Position numbers and translations under genes: made by a program. Below, piece by piece: positions 52,401-63,523 of a DNA stretch of 64,000 bases (position 1 is the stretch's first letter; the number at the start of each line of letters is the position of its first letter). The notes under the pieces were generated by a model. That model did not search any database, had not been told where the DNA came from, and saw only the letters and a list, made by a program, of their open reading frames with translations. The DNA comes from Calliopsis andreniformis (Eukaryota; Arthropoda; Insecta; Hymenoptera; Andrenidae), in the NCBI RefSeq assembly GCF_051401765.1, contig NW_027480463.1, positions 992,001-1,056,000 of the forward strand. The letters run 5' to 3'.

Positions 52401-55055
52401 AATAGAATATACTCAATTCACAGTTTTCAATACTCAATACTCAACCTGCAATCTTCAAATCTCTATCCACAAACATCAATTCTCATCACTCAACCCTCAA
52501 CACTCAGTCCTCAACGCTCAATCCTCAATCCTCAATTCGCAATCTTCAATCCTCAATACTGAACCTTCAATCCTCAATCCTCAATCCTCAGTCCTCAATC
52601 CTCAATCCTCAATCTTAATCTTCAATCCTCAGTACTCAATCTTCAATCCTCAATACTCAATCCTCAATCCTCAATCCTCAATCTTCAATCTTCAATACAC
52701 AATCTTCAATCCTGAATCCTCAATCCTCAATCCTCAATCCCCAATCTTAATATTCAATCCTCAGTACTCAATCATCAAGCCTCAATCCTCAATCCTCAAT
52801 CCTCAATCCTCTACCTTCAATCCTCAATACTCAATCTTCAATCCTCAATCCTCAATCCTCAATCCTCAATCCTCAATCCTCAATCCTCAATCCTCAATCG
52901 TCAATCTTCAATCCTCAATACTCAATCTTCAATCCTCAATCCTCAATACTCAATACTCAATCCTCATTCTACAATCCTCAATACCCAGTCCTCAATCTTC
53001 AATCCTCAATCTTCAATCATCAATATTCAATCTTCAATCCTCAATCCTCAATCCTCAATACTCAATCCTCAATCCTCAATGTTCTATCCTCAATACGCAA
53101 TCCTCAATCTTCAATCATCAATCCTCAATCCTCAATCCTCATTCCTCAATCCTCAATCTTAATCTTCAATCCTCAACACTCAATCTTCAATCCTCATTCT
53201 TCAATCCTCAATACCCAATCCTCAATCTTCAATCCTCAATCCTCAATCCTCAGTTCGCAATCCTCAATCCTCAACCCTCAGACCTCAGGCATCAACACTC
53301 AACCCTCAGTCCTCGTTCTCAATCCACAACCCTCAATCCTCGATCCTCAATCTTCAATCATCAATATTCAACCTTCAATCCTCAATCCTCAATCCTCAAT
53401 ACTCTATCCTCAATCCTCAATGTTCTATCCTCAATACGCAATCCTCAATCTTCAATCCTCAAACCTCAATCCTCAATCCTCAATCCTCAACCCTCAATCT
53501 TAATCTTCAATCCTCAGTACTCAATCTTCAATCCTCAATCCTCAATACTCAATCCTCAATCCTCATTATTCAATCCTCAATACCCAATCCTCAATCTTCA
53601 ATCCTCAATCCTCAATCCTCAATCCTCAATCCTCAATCCTCAATCTTCAATCCTCAATCCTCAATCCTCAATCCTCAATCCTCAATCTTCAATCGTCGAT
53701 ACACAATCTTCAATCCTCAATACTCAATCCTCAATCTTCAATCCTCAGTCCCAAATCCTCAATCTTCAATACTCACTCCTCAATCCTCAGTCTTCAGTCC
53801 TCAATGCTCAATCCTCAATCCTCAATCCTCAATCCTCAATCTTCAATCCTCAATACTCAACCTTCAATCCTCAATGCTCAGTCCTCAAATTTCAATTCTG
53901 AATCCTCAATCCGGAATCCTCAATCTTCAGACCTCAGTCCTCAACAATCAGTTGTCAATCCTCAATCCTCAATAGAATATACTCAATTCACAGTTTTCAA
54001 TACTCAATACTCAACCTGCAATCTTCAAATCTCTATCCACAAACATCAATTCTCATCACTCAACCCTCAACACTCAGTCCTCAACGCTCAATCCTCAATC
54101 CTCAATTCGCAATCTTCAATCCTCAATACTGAACCTTCAATCCTCAATCCTCAATCCTCAGTCCTCAATCCTCAATCCTCAATCTTAATCTTCAATCCTC
54201 AGTACTCAATCTTCAATCCTCAATACTCAATCCTCAATCCTCAATCCTCAATCTTCAATCTTCAATACACAATCTTCAATCCTGAATCCTCAATCCTCAA
54301 TCCTCAATCTCCAATCTTAATATTCAATCCTCAGTACTCAATCATCAAGCCTCAATCCTCAATCCTCAATCCTCAATCCTCTACCTTCAATCCTCAATAC
54401 TCAATCTTCAATCCTCAATCCTCAATCCTCAATCCTCAATCCTCAATCCTCAATCCTCAATCCTCAATCGTCAATCTTCAATCCTCAATACTCAATCTTC
54501 AATCCTCAATCCTCAATACTCAATACTCAATCCTCATTCTACAATCCTCAATACCCAGTCCTCAATCTTCAATCCTCAATCTTCAATCATCAATATTCAA
54601 TCTTCAATCCTCAATCCTCAATCCTCAATACTCAATCCTCAATCCTTAATGTTCTATCCTCAATACGCAATCCTCAATCTTCAATCATCAATCCTCAATC
54701 CTCAATCCTCATTCCTCAATCCTCAATCTTAATCTTCAATCCTCAACACTCAATCTTCAATCCTCAATCCTCAATACTCAATCCTCAATCCTCATTATTC
54801 AATCCTCAATACCCAATCCTCAATCTTCAATCCTCAATCCTCAATCCTCAATCCTCAATCCTCAATCTTCAATCCTCAATCCTCAATCCTCAATCCTCAA
54901 TCCTCAATCTTCAATCGTCGATACTCAATCTTCAATCCTCAATACTCAATCCTCAATCTTCAATCCTCAGTCCCAAATCCTCAATCTTCAATACTCACTC
55001 CTCAATCCTCAGTCTTCAGTCCTCAATGCTCAATCCTCAATCCTCAATCCTCAAT
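49402..55055 (+). repeat. 5.65 kb near-identical direct duplicate, copy 2
   Basis: This is the partner of 40,808-46,461, separated from it by about 2.9 kb. Because the rest of the array is much more diverged, this is either a very recent duplication, a recent conversion, or an assembly artefact. Confidence 0.92.
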
Positions 55056-57759
55056 CTTCAATCCTCAATACTCAACCTTCAATCCTCAATCCTCAATTCT
55101 CGTTCCCCAATGCTCAATCCTCAATCGTCAATCCTCAATCCCCAGTCCTCATTCTTCAATCCTCAATACCCAATCCTCAATCTTCAATCCTCAATCCTCA
55201 ATCCTCAATTCTCAATCCTCATTCCTCAACCCTCAGACCTCAAACAGCAATACTCAACCCTCCGTCCTCGTCCTCAATCCATAACCATCAATCCTCAATC
55301 CTCAATATTCAATCATCAATATTCAATCTTCAGTCCTCAATCCTCAATCCTCAATCCTCAATCCTCAATCCTCAATGTTCAATCCGCAATACCCAATCCT
55401 CAATCATCTATCCGCAATCCTCAATCCTCAATCCTCAATCCTCAATCCTCAATCCTCAACCTTCAATCCTCAATACTCAATCTTCAATCCTCAATCCTCA
55501 ATCCTCAATCCTCAATCCTCATTCTTCAATCCTCAACACCCAATCCTCAATCTTCAATCCTCAATCCTCAATCCTCAATTCTCAATCCTCAATCCTCAAT
55601 CCTCAGACCTCAAACATCAATACTCAACCCTCAGTTCTCGTCCTCAATCCACAACCCTCAATCCTCGATCCTCAATCTTCAATCATCAATATTCAATCTT
55701 CAATCCTCAGTCCTCAATCCTCAATACACAATCCTCAATCCTCAATGTTCTATCCTCAATACGCAATCCTCAATCTTCAATCCTCAATCCTCAACCCTCA
55801 ATCCTCAATCTTCAACCTTAATCTTCAATCCTCAGTACTCAATCTTCAATACTCACTCCTCAATCCTCAATCCTCTATCCTCAATCGTCAATACTCAATA
55901 CCCAATCCTCAATCTTCAATCCTCAATCCTCAATCCTCAGTGCTCAATCCTCAATCCTCAATCCTCAATCTTCAATCCTCAGTCACAAATCCTCAATCTT
56001 CAATACTCACTCCTCAATCCTCAATCTTCAATCCTCAATCCTCAATCCTTAGTCCTCAATCCTCAATCCTCAATCCTCAATCTTCAATCCTCAGTCACAA
56101 ATCGTCAATCTTAAATGCTCACTCCTCAATCCTCAATCTTCAATCCTCAATACTCAGTCTTCAATCCTCAATCCTCAATCCTCAATCCTCATTCTTCAAT
56201 CCTCAATACCCATTCCTCAATCTTCAATCCTCAATCCTCAATCCTCAATTCTCAATCCTCAATCCTCAATCCTCAATCTTCAATCCTCAATCCTCAATCC
56301 TCAGTGCTCAATCCTCAATCCTCAATCCTCAATCTTCAATCCTCAGTCACAAATCCTCAATCTTCAATACTCACTCCTCAATCCTCAATCTTCAATCCTC
56401 AATCCTCAATCCTCAGTCCTCAATCCTCAATCCTCAATCCTCAATCTTCAATCCTCAGTCACAAATCCTCAATCTTAAATGCTCACTCCTCAATCCTCAA
56501 TCTTCAATCCTCAATACTCAGTCTTCAATCCTCAATCCTCAATCCTCAATCCTCATTCTTCAATCCTCAATACCCATTCCTCAATCTTCAATCCTCAATC
56601 CTGAATCCTCAATTCTCAATCCTCAATCCTCAATCCTCAATCCTCAATCCTCAATCCTCAATGTTCAATCCGCAATACCCAATCCTCAATCTTCTATCCG
56701 CAATCCTCAATCCTCAATCCTCAATCCTCAATCCTCAATCCTCAATCCTCAATCTTCAATCCTCAATACTCAATCTTCAATCCTCAATCCTCAGTCCTCA
56801 GTCCTCAAACATCAATACTCAACCCTCAGTCCTCGTCCTCAATCCACAACCCTCAATCCTCGATCCTCAATCTTCAATCATCAATATTCAATCTTCAATC
56901 CTCAATCCTCAATCCTCAATACTCAATCCTCAATCCTCATTGTTCTATCCTCAATACGCAATCCTCAACCTTCAATCCTCAATCCTCAATCCTCAATCCT
57001 CACCCTCAATCCTCAATCCTCAGACCTCAAACCTCAATCCTGAAGCCACAATCCTGAACCCCCAATATTCAGCCCTCAGACCTCAACAATCAGTTCTGAA
57101 TCCTCAATCGTCAATAGAATATCCTCAATTCACAGGTTTCAATACTCAATACTCAGCCTGCAATCTTCAAATCTCTATCCACAAACATCAATTCTCATCA
57201 CTCAACCCTCAATATTCAACGCACAACCCTCAACCATCAATCATCAGTCCTCAAAACTCAATCCCTAATCCTCAATCCTGAATCCTCAATCTTCAGCCCT
57301 CAGTCCTCAACAATCAATGGTCAATCCTCAGTCCTCCATGGAGTATCCTCAATTCACAGTTTTCAATACACAATCCCTAATCTTCAATCTTCAAATCTCA
57401 ATCCACAAACATCAGTTCTCATCACTCAACCCTCAACACTCAGTCCTCAGTCTTCAATCCTCAATCAACAATCCTCAATCTTCAATCCTCAATACTCAAT
57501 CTTCAATCCTCAATCCTCAATTCTCAATCCTCAATGCTGAATCCTCAATCGTCAATCCTCAATCCCCAATCCTCAATCTTCAATTCTCAATCCTCAATCG
57601 TCAATCCTCAGTCCTCAATCCTCGATCCTCAATACTCAATCTTCAATCCTCAATCCTCAATCCTCAATCCTCAATTCTCAATCCTCAATCCTCAATCCTC
57701 AATCTTCAATACTCAATCATCAATCCTCAATCTTCAATCCTCAATACTCAATCTTCAAT
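55056..57759 (+). repeat. Array segment with a 364-bp local repeat
   Basis: A string with GTGCTC followed by two CAGTCACAAATC units begins near 55,940 and again near 56,304, 364 bp (52 units) apart, and once more near 61,362. 55,026-55,370 matches 60,528-60,868. A paired 154-bp block lies at 57,180 and 57,405. Confidence 0.75.
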
Positions 57760-58618
57760 CCTCAATCCTCAATTCTCAATCCTCAATGCTGAATCCTCAA
57801 TCGTCAATCCTCAATCCCCAATCCTCAAACTTCAATTCTCAATCCTCAATCGTCAATCCTCAGTCCTCAATCCTCGATCCTCAATACTCAATCTTCAATC
57901 CTCAATCCTCAATCCTCAATCCTCAACCCTCAATCCTCAATTCTCAATCTTCAATCCTCAATACTCAATCTTCAATCCTCAATGCTCAGTCCTCAAATTT
58001 CAATTCTGAATCCTCAATCCGGAATCCTCAATCTTCAGCCCTCAGTCCTCAACAATCAGTTGTCAATCCTCAATCCTCAATAGAATATACTCAATTCACA
58101 GTTTTCAATACTCAATACTCAATCTGCAATCTTCAAATCTCTATCCACAAACATCAATTCTCATCACTCAACCCTCAACACTCAGTCCTCAAAGCTCAAT
58201 CCTCAATCCTCAATTCTCAATCTTCAATCCTCAATACTGAACCTTCAATCCTCAATCCTCAATCCTCAGTCGTCAATCCTCAATCCTCAATCTTAATCTT
58301 CAATCCTCAGTTCTCAATCTTCAATCCTCAATCCTCAATCCTCAATCCTCAATCCTCAATCTTCAATCTTCAATACACAATCTTCAATCCTGAATCCTCA
58401 ATCCTCAATCCTCAATCCCCAATCTTAATATTCAATCCTCAGTACTCAATCATCAAGCCTCAATCCTCAATCCTCAATCCTCAATCCTCTACCTTCAATC
58501 CTCAATACTCAATCTTCAATCCTCAATCCTCAATCCTCAATCCTCAATCCTCAATCCTCAATCCTCAATCCTCAATCGTCAATCTTCAATCCTCAATACT
58601 CAATCTTCAATCCTCAAT
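57760..58618 (+). repeat. 1,054-bp step duplication, copy 1
   Basis: It matches 58,814-59,672 at offset 1,054 (checked at ATGCTGAATCC 57,786 and 58,840, and at TAGAATATAC 58,081 and 59,135). A short earlier copy of its left end lies at 57,534, exactly 252 bp (36 units) upstream. Confidence 0.88.
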
Positions 58619-58813
58619 ACTCAATCCTCAATCTTCAATCCTCAAACCTCAATCCTCAATCCTCAATCCTCAATCCTCAACACTCAATCTTAATCTTCAA
58701 TCCTCAGTACTCAATCTTCAATCCTCAATCCTCAATACTCAATCCTCAATCCTCATTATTCAATCCTCAATACCCAATCCTCAATCTTCAATCCTCAATC
58801 CTCAATCCTCAAT

Positions 58814-59672
58814 CCTCAATCCTCAATTCTCAATCCTCAATGCTGAATCCTCAATCGTCAATCCTCAATCCCCAATCCTCAAACTTCAATTCTCAATCCT
58901 CAATCGTCAATCCTCAGTCCTCAATCCTCGATCCTCAATACTCAATCTTCAATCCTCAATCCTCAATCCTCAATCCTCAACCCTCAATCCTCAATTCTCA
59001 ATCTTCAATCCTCAATACTCAATCTTCAATCCTCAATGCTCAGTCCTCAAATTTCAATTCTGAATCCTCAATCCGGAATCCTCAATCTTCAGCCCTCAGT
59101 CCTCAACAATCAGTTGTCAATCCTCAATCCTCAATAGAATATACTCAATTCACAGTTTTCAATACTCAATACTCAATCTGCAATCTTCAAATCTCTATCC
59201 ACAAACATCAATTCTCATCACTCAACCCTCAACACTCAGTCCTCAAAGCTCAATCCTCAATCCTCAATTCTCAATCTTCAATCCTCAATACTGAACCTTC
59301 AATCCTCAATCCTCAATCCTCAGTCGTCAATCCTCAATCCTCAATCTTAATCTTCAATCCTCAGTTCTCAATCTTCAATCCTCAATCCTCAATCCTCAAT
59401 CCTCAATCCTCAATCTTCAATCTTCAATACACAATCTTCAATCCTGAATCCTCAATCCTCAATCCTCAATCCCCAATCTTAATATTCAATCCTCAGTACT
59501 CAATCATCAAGCCTCAATCCTCAATCCTCAATCCTCAATCCTCTACCTTCAATCCTCAATACTCAATCTTCAATCCTCAATCCTCAATCCTCAATCCTCA
59601 ATCCTCAATCCTCAATCCTCAATCGTCAATCTTCAATCCTCAATACTCAATCTTCAATCCTCAATCCTCAAT
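58814..59672 (+). repeat. 1,054-bp step duplication, copy 2
   Basis: This is the partner of 57,760-58,618. After 59,672 it continues like 44,350 onward (CTCATTCTACAATCC), not like copy 1, so it joins two duplicate families. Confidence 0.88.
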
Positions 59673-61700
59673 ACTCAATACTCAATCCTCATTCTACAAT
59701 CCTCAATACCCAATCCTCAATCTTCAATCCTCAATCTTCAATCATCAATATTCAATCTTCAATCCTCAATCCTCAATCCTCAATACTCAATCCTCAATCC
59801 TCAATGTTCTATCCTCAATACGCAATCCTCAATCTTCAATCATCAATCCTCAATCCTCATCCTCAATCCTCAATCCTCAATCTTAATCTTCAATCCTCAA
59901 CACTCAATCTTCAATCCTCATTCTTCAATCCTCAATACCCAATCCTCAATCTTCAATCCTCAATCCTCAATCCTCAGTTCGCAATCCTCAATCCTCAATC
60001 CTCCGACCTCAGGCATCAACACTCAACCCTCAGTCCTCGTTCTCAATCCACAACCCTCAATCCTCGATCCTCAATCTTCAATCATCAATATTCAACCTTC
60101 AATCCTCAATCCTCAATCCTCAATACTCAATCCTCAATCCTCAATGTTCTATCCTCAATACGCAATCCTCAATCTTCAATCCTCAAACCTCAATCCTCAA
60201 TCCTCAATCCTCAATCCTCAACACTCAATCTTAATCTTCAATCCTCAGTACTCAATCTTCAATCCTCAATCCTCAATACTCAATCCTCAATCCTCATTAT
60301 TCAATCCTCAATACCCAATCCTCAATCTTCAATCCTCAATCCTCAATCCTCAATCCTCAATCCTCAATCTTCAATCCTCAATCCTCAATCCTCAATCCAC
60401 AATCCTCAATCTTCAATCCTCGATTCTCAATCTTCAATCCTCAATCCTCAATCCTCAATCTTCAATCCTCAGTCCCAAATCCTCAATCTTCAATACTCAC
60501 TCCTCAATCCTCAGTCTTCAATCCTCAATGCTCAATCCTCAATCCTCAATCCTCAATCTTCAATCCTCAATACTCAACCTTCAATCCTCAATCCTCAATT
60601 CTCAATCCCCAATGCTCAATCCTCAATCGTCAATCCTCAATCCCCAGTCCTCATTCTTCAATCCTCAATACCCAATCCTCAATCTTCAATCCTCAATCCT
60701 CAATCCTCAATTCTCAATCCTCATTCCTCAACCCTCAGACCTCACACAGCAATACTCAACCCTCCGTCCTCGTCCTCAATCCACAACCATCAATCCTCAA
60801 TCCTCAATATTCAATCATCAATATTCAATCTTCAGTCCTCAATCCTCAATCCTCAATCCTCAATCCTCAACCTTAATCTTCAATCCTCAGTACTCAATCT
60901 TCAATACTCATTCCTCAATCCTCAATCCTCAATCCTCATTCTTCAATCCTCAACACCCAATCCTCAATCTTCAATCCTCAATCCTCAATCCTCAATTCTC
61001 AATCCTCAATCCTCAATCCTCAGACCTCAAACATCAATACTCAACCCTCAGTCCTCGTCCTCAATCCACAACCCTCAATCCTCGATCCTCAATCTTCAAT
61101 CATCAATAGTCAATCTTCAATCCACAATCCTCAATCCTCAATACACAATCCTCAATCCTCAATGTTCTATCCTCAATACGCAATCCTCAATCTTCAATCC
61201 TCAATCCTCAACCCTCAATCCTCAATCCTCAACCTTAATCTTCAATCCTCAGTACTCAATCTTCAATACTCATTCCTCAATCCTCAATCCTCAATCCTCA
61301 ATCCTCAATCTTCAATCCTCAATACCCAATCCTCAATCTTCAATCCTCAATCCTCAATCCTCAGTGCTCAATCCTCAATCCTCAATCCTCAATCTTCAAT
61401 CCTCAGTCACAAATCCTCAATCTTCAATACTCACTCCTCAATCCTCAATCTTCAATCCTCAATCCTCAATCCTCAGTCCTCAATCCTCAATCCTCAATCC
61501 TCAATCTTCAATCCTCAGTCACAAATACTCAACCTTAAATACTCACTCCTCAATCCTCAATCTTCAATCCTCAACACTCAGTCTTCAATCCTCAATCCTC
61601 AATCCTCAATCCTCATTCTTCAATCCTCAATACCCAATCCTCAATCTTCTATCCTCAATCCTCAATCCTCAATTCTCAATCCTCAATCCTCAATCCTCAA
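59673..61700 (+). repeat. Array segment, relatives of 44.3-44.9, 55.0 and 55.7-56.5 kb
   Basis: 59,680-60,200 follows the 44,350 family. 60,528-60,868 matches 55,026-55,370 (offset about 5,500). 61,162 on matches 55,745 on (offset 5,417). It has no 154-bp block and no unique sequence. Confidence 0.75.
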
Positions 61701-63169
61701 TCCTCAATCCTCAATCCTCAATGTTCAATCCGCAATACCCAATCCTCAATCTTCTATCCGCAATCCTCAATCCTCAATCCTCAATCCTCAATCCTCAATC
61801 CTCAATCCTCAATCCTCAATCTTCAATCCTCAATACTCAATCTTCAATCCTCAATCCTCAATCCTCAATCCTCAACCCTCATTCTTCAATCCTCAATACC
61901 GAATCCTCAATCTTCAATCCTCAATCCTCAATCCTCAATTCTAAATCCTCAATTCTGAATCCTCAGACTTCAAACATCAATACTCAACCCTCAGTCCTCG
62001 TCCTCAATCCACAACCCTCAATCCTCAATCCTCAATATTCAGTCATTAATATTCAACCTTCAATCCTCAATCCTCAATCCTCTATCCTCAACACTCAATC
62101 CTCACTGTTCAATCTTCAATACCCAATCATCAGTCTTCAATCCTCAATCCTCAATCCTCAATCCTCAATCCTCAATCCTCTGTCCTCAAACCACAATCCT
62201 GAGCCCTCAACCCGGAATCCTCAATCTTCAGCCCTAAGTCCTCAACAATCAGTTGTGAATCCTCAATCCTCAATAGAATATCCTCAATTCACAGTTTGCA
62301 ATACTCAATACTCAATCTGCAATCATCAGACCTCTATCCACAAACATCAATTCCCATCACTCAACCCTCAATACTCAGTCCCCAATCCCCAATCTTCAAT
62401 CCTCAATCCTCAATCCTCAATCCTCAACCTTAATCTTCAATCCTCAGTACTCAATCTTCAATCCTCAATCCTAAATCCTCAATACTCAATCCTCATTCTT
62501 CAATCCTCAACACCCAATCCTCAATCTTCAATCCTCAATCCTCAATCCTCAATTCTCAATGCTCAATCCTCAATCCTCAGACCTCAAACAGCAATACTCA
62601 ACACTCAGTCCTCGTCCACAATCCACAACCCTCAATCCTCGATCCTCAATCTTCAATCATCAATATTCAATCTTCAATCCTCAATCCTCAGTCCTCAATA
62701 CTCAATCCTCAATCCTCAATGTTCTATCCTCAATACGCAATCCTCAATCTTCAATCCTCAATCCTCAATCCTCAATCCTCAATCCTCAATCCTCAATCTT
62801 AATCTTCATTCCTCAGTACTCACCCTTCAATCCTCAATCCTCAATCCTCAGTCCTCAAACCTCAATCCTGAATCCACAATCCTGAACCCCCAATATTCAG
62901 CCCTCAGACCTCAACAATCAGTTGTGTGTCCTCAATCGTCAATAGAATATCCTCAATTCACAGGTTTCAATACTCAATACTCAGCCTGCAATCTTCAAAA
63001 CTCTATCCACAAACATCAATTCTCATCACTCAACCCTCAATATTCAACGCACAACCCTCCACCATCAATCCTCAGTCCTCAAAACTCAATCCCTAATCCT
63101 CAATCCTGTATCCTCAATCTTCAGCCCTTAGTCCTCAACAATCAATTGTCAATCCTCTCTCCACCATAG
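59804..63169 (+). other. Longest open frame (1121 codons), judged non-coding
   Basis: It translates to a monotonous Ser-Ser-Ile-Leu-Asn-Pro-Gln repeat with no folded domain, signal peptide or membrane segment. The frame is open because TCAATCC contains no stop triplet in any phase. Other long frames (30,598-32,895; 16,820-18,949; 33,587-35,512; 43,448-45,307; 52,042-53,901) have the same peptide, and other frames overlap them with the same motif. No ribosome-binding site is possible to see upstream because the + strand has almost no G. Listed only so that it is not mistaken for a gene; confidence is for the open frame being non-coding. Confidence 0.9.
61701..62184 (+). repeat. 1.82 kb-spaced duplicate, copy 1
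   Basis: It matches 63,524-64,000 (offset 1,823 at GTTCAATCCGC, 1,816 at CTAAATCC, one unit different). Markers: TTCTAAATCC, CAGACTTC and GTCATTAATATTC. Confidence 0.85.
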
Positions 63170-63523
63170 AATATCCTCAATTCACAGTTTTCAATACTCA
63201 ATACCTATTCTTCAATCTTCAAATCTCAATCCACAAACATCAATTCTCATCACTCAACCCTCAACACTCAGTCCTCAATCTTCAATCCTCAATCATCAAT
63301 CCTCAATCTTCAATCCTCAATACTCAATCTTCAATCCTCCATCCTCAATCCTCAATCCTCAATCCTCAATACTCAATCGTCAGGCTTCAATGCTCAATAC
63401 TCAGTCTTCAATCCTCAATCCTCAATCCTCAATCCTCATTCTTCAATCCTCAATACCCAATCCTCAATCTTCAATCCTCAATCCTCAATCCTCAATTCTC
63501 AATCCTCAATCCTCAATCCTCAA
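62185..63523 (+). repeat. Array segment with three 154-bp blocks
   Basis: Blocks lie near 62,340, 63,005 and 63,230, the last two being the paired form also seen at 16, 19, 21 and 57 kb. The remainder is ordinary heptamers, with one CAGGCTTCAATGC string near 63,380. Confidence 0.75.

Noticed and set aside
8387..59900. The conserved blocks as copies of an insertion sequence or other mobile element
   Set aside because: There are no terminal inverted repeats, no target-site duplications and no transposase frame, and all copies have one orientation, in register with the array. Tandem duplication and conversion explain them better.
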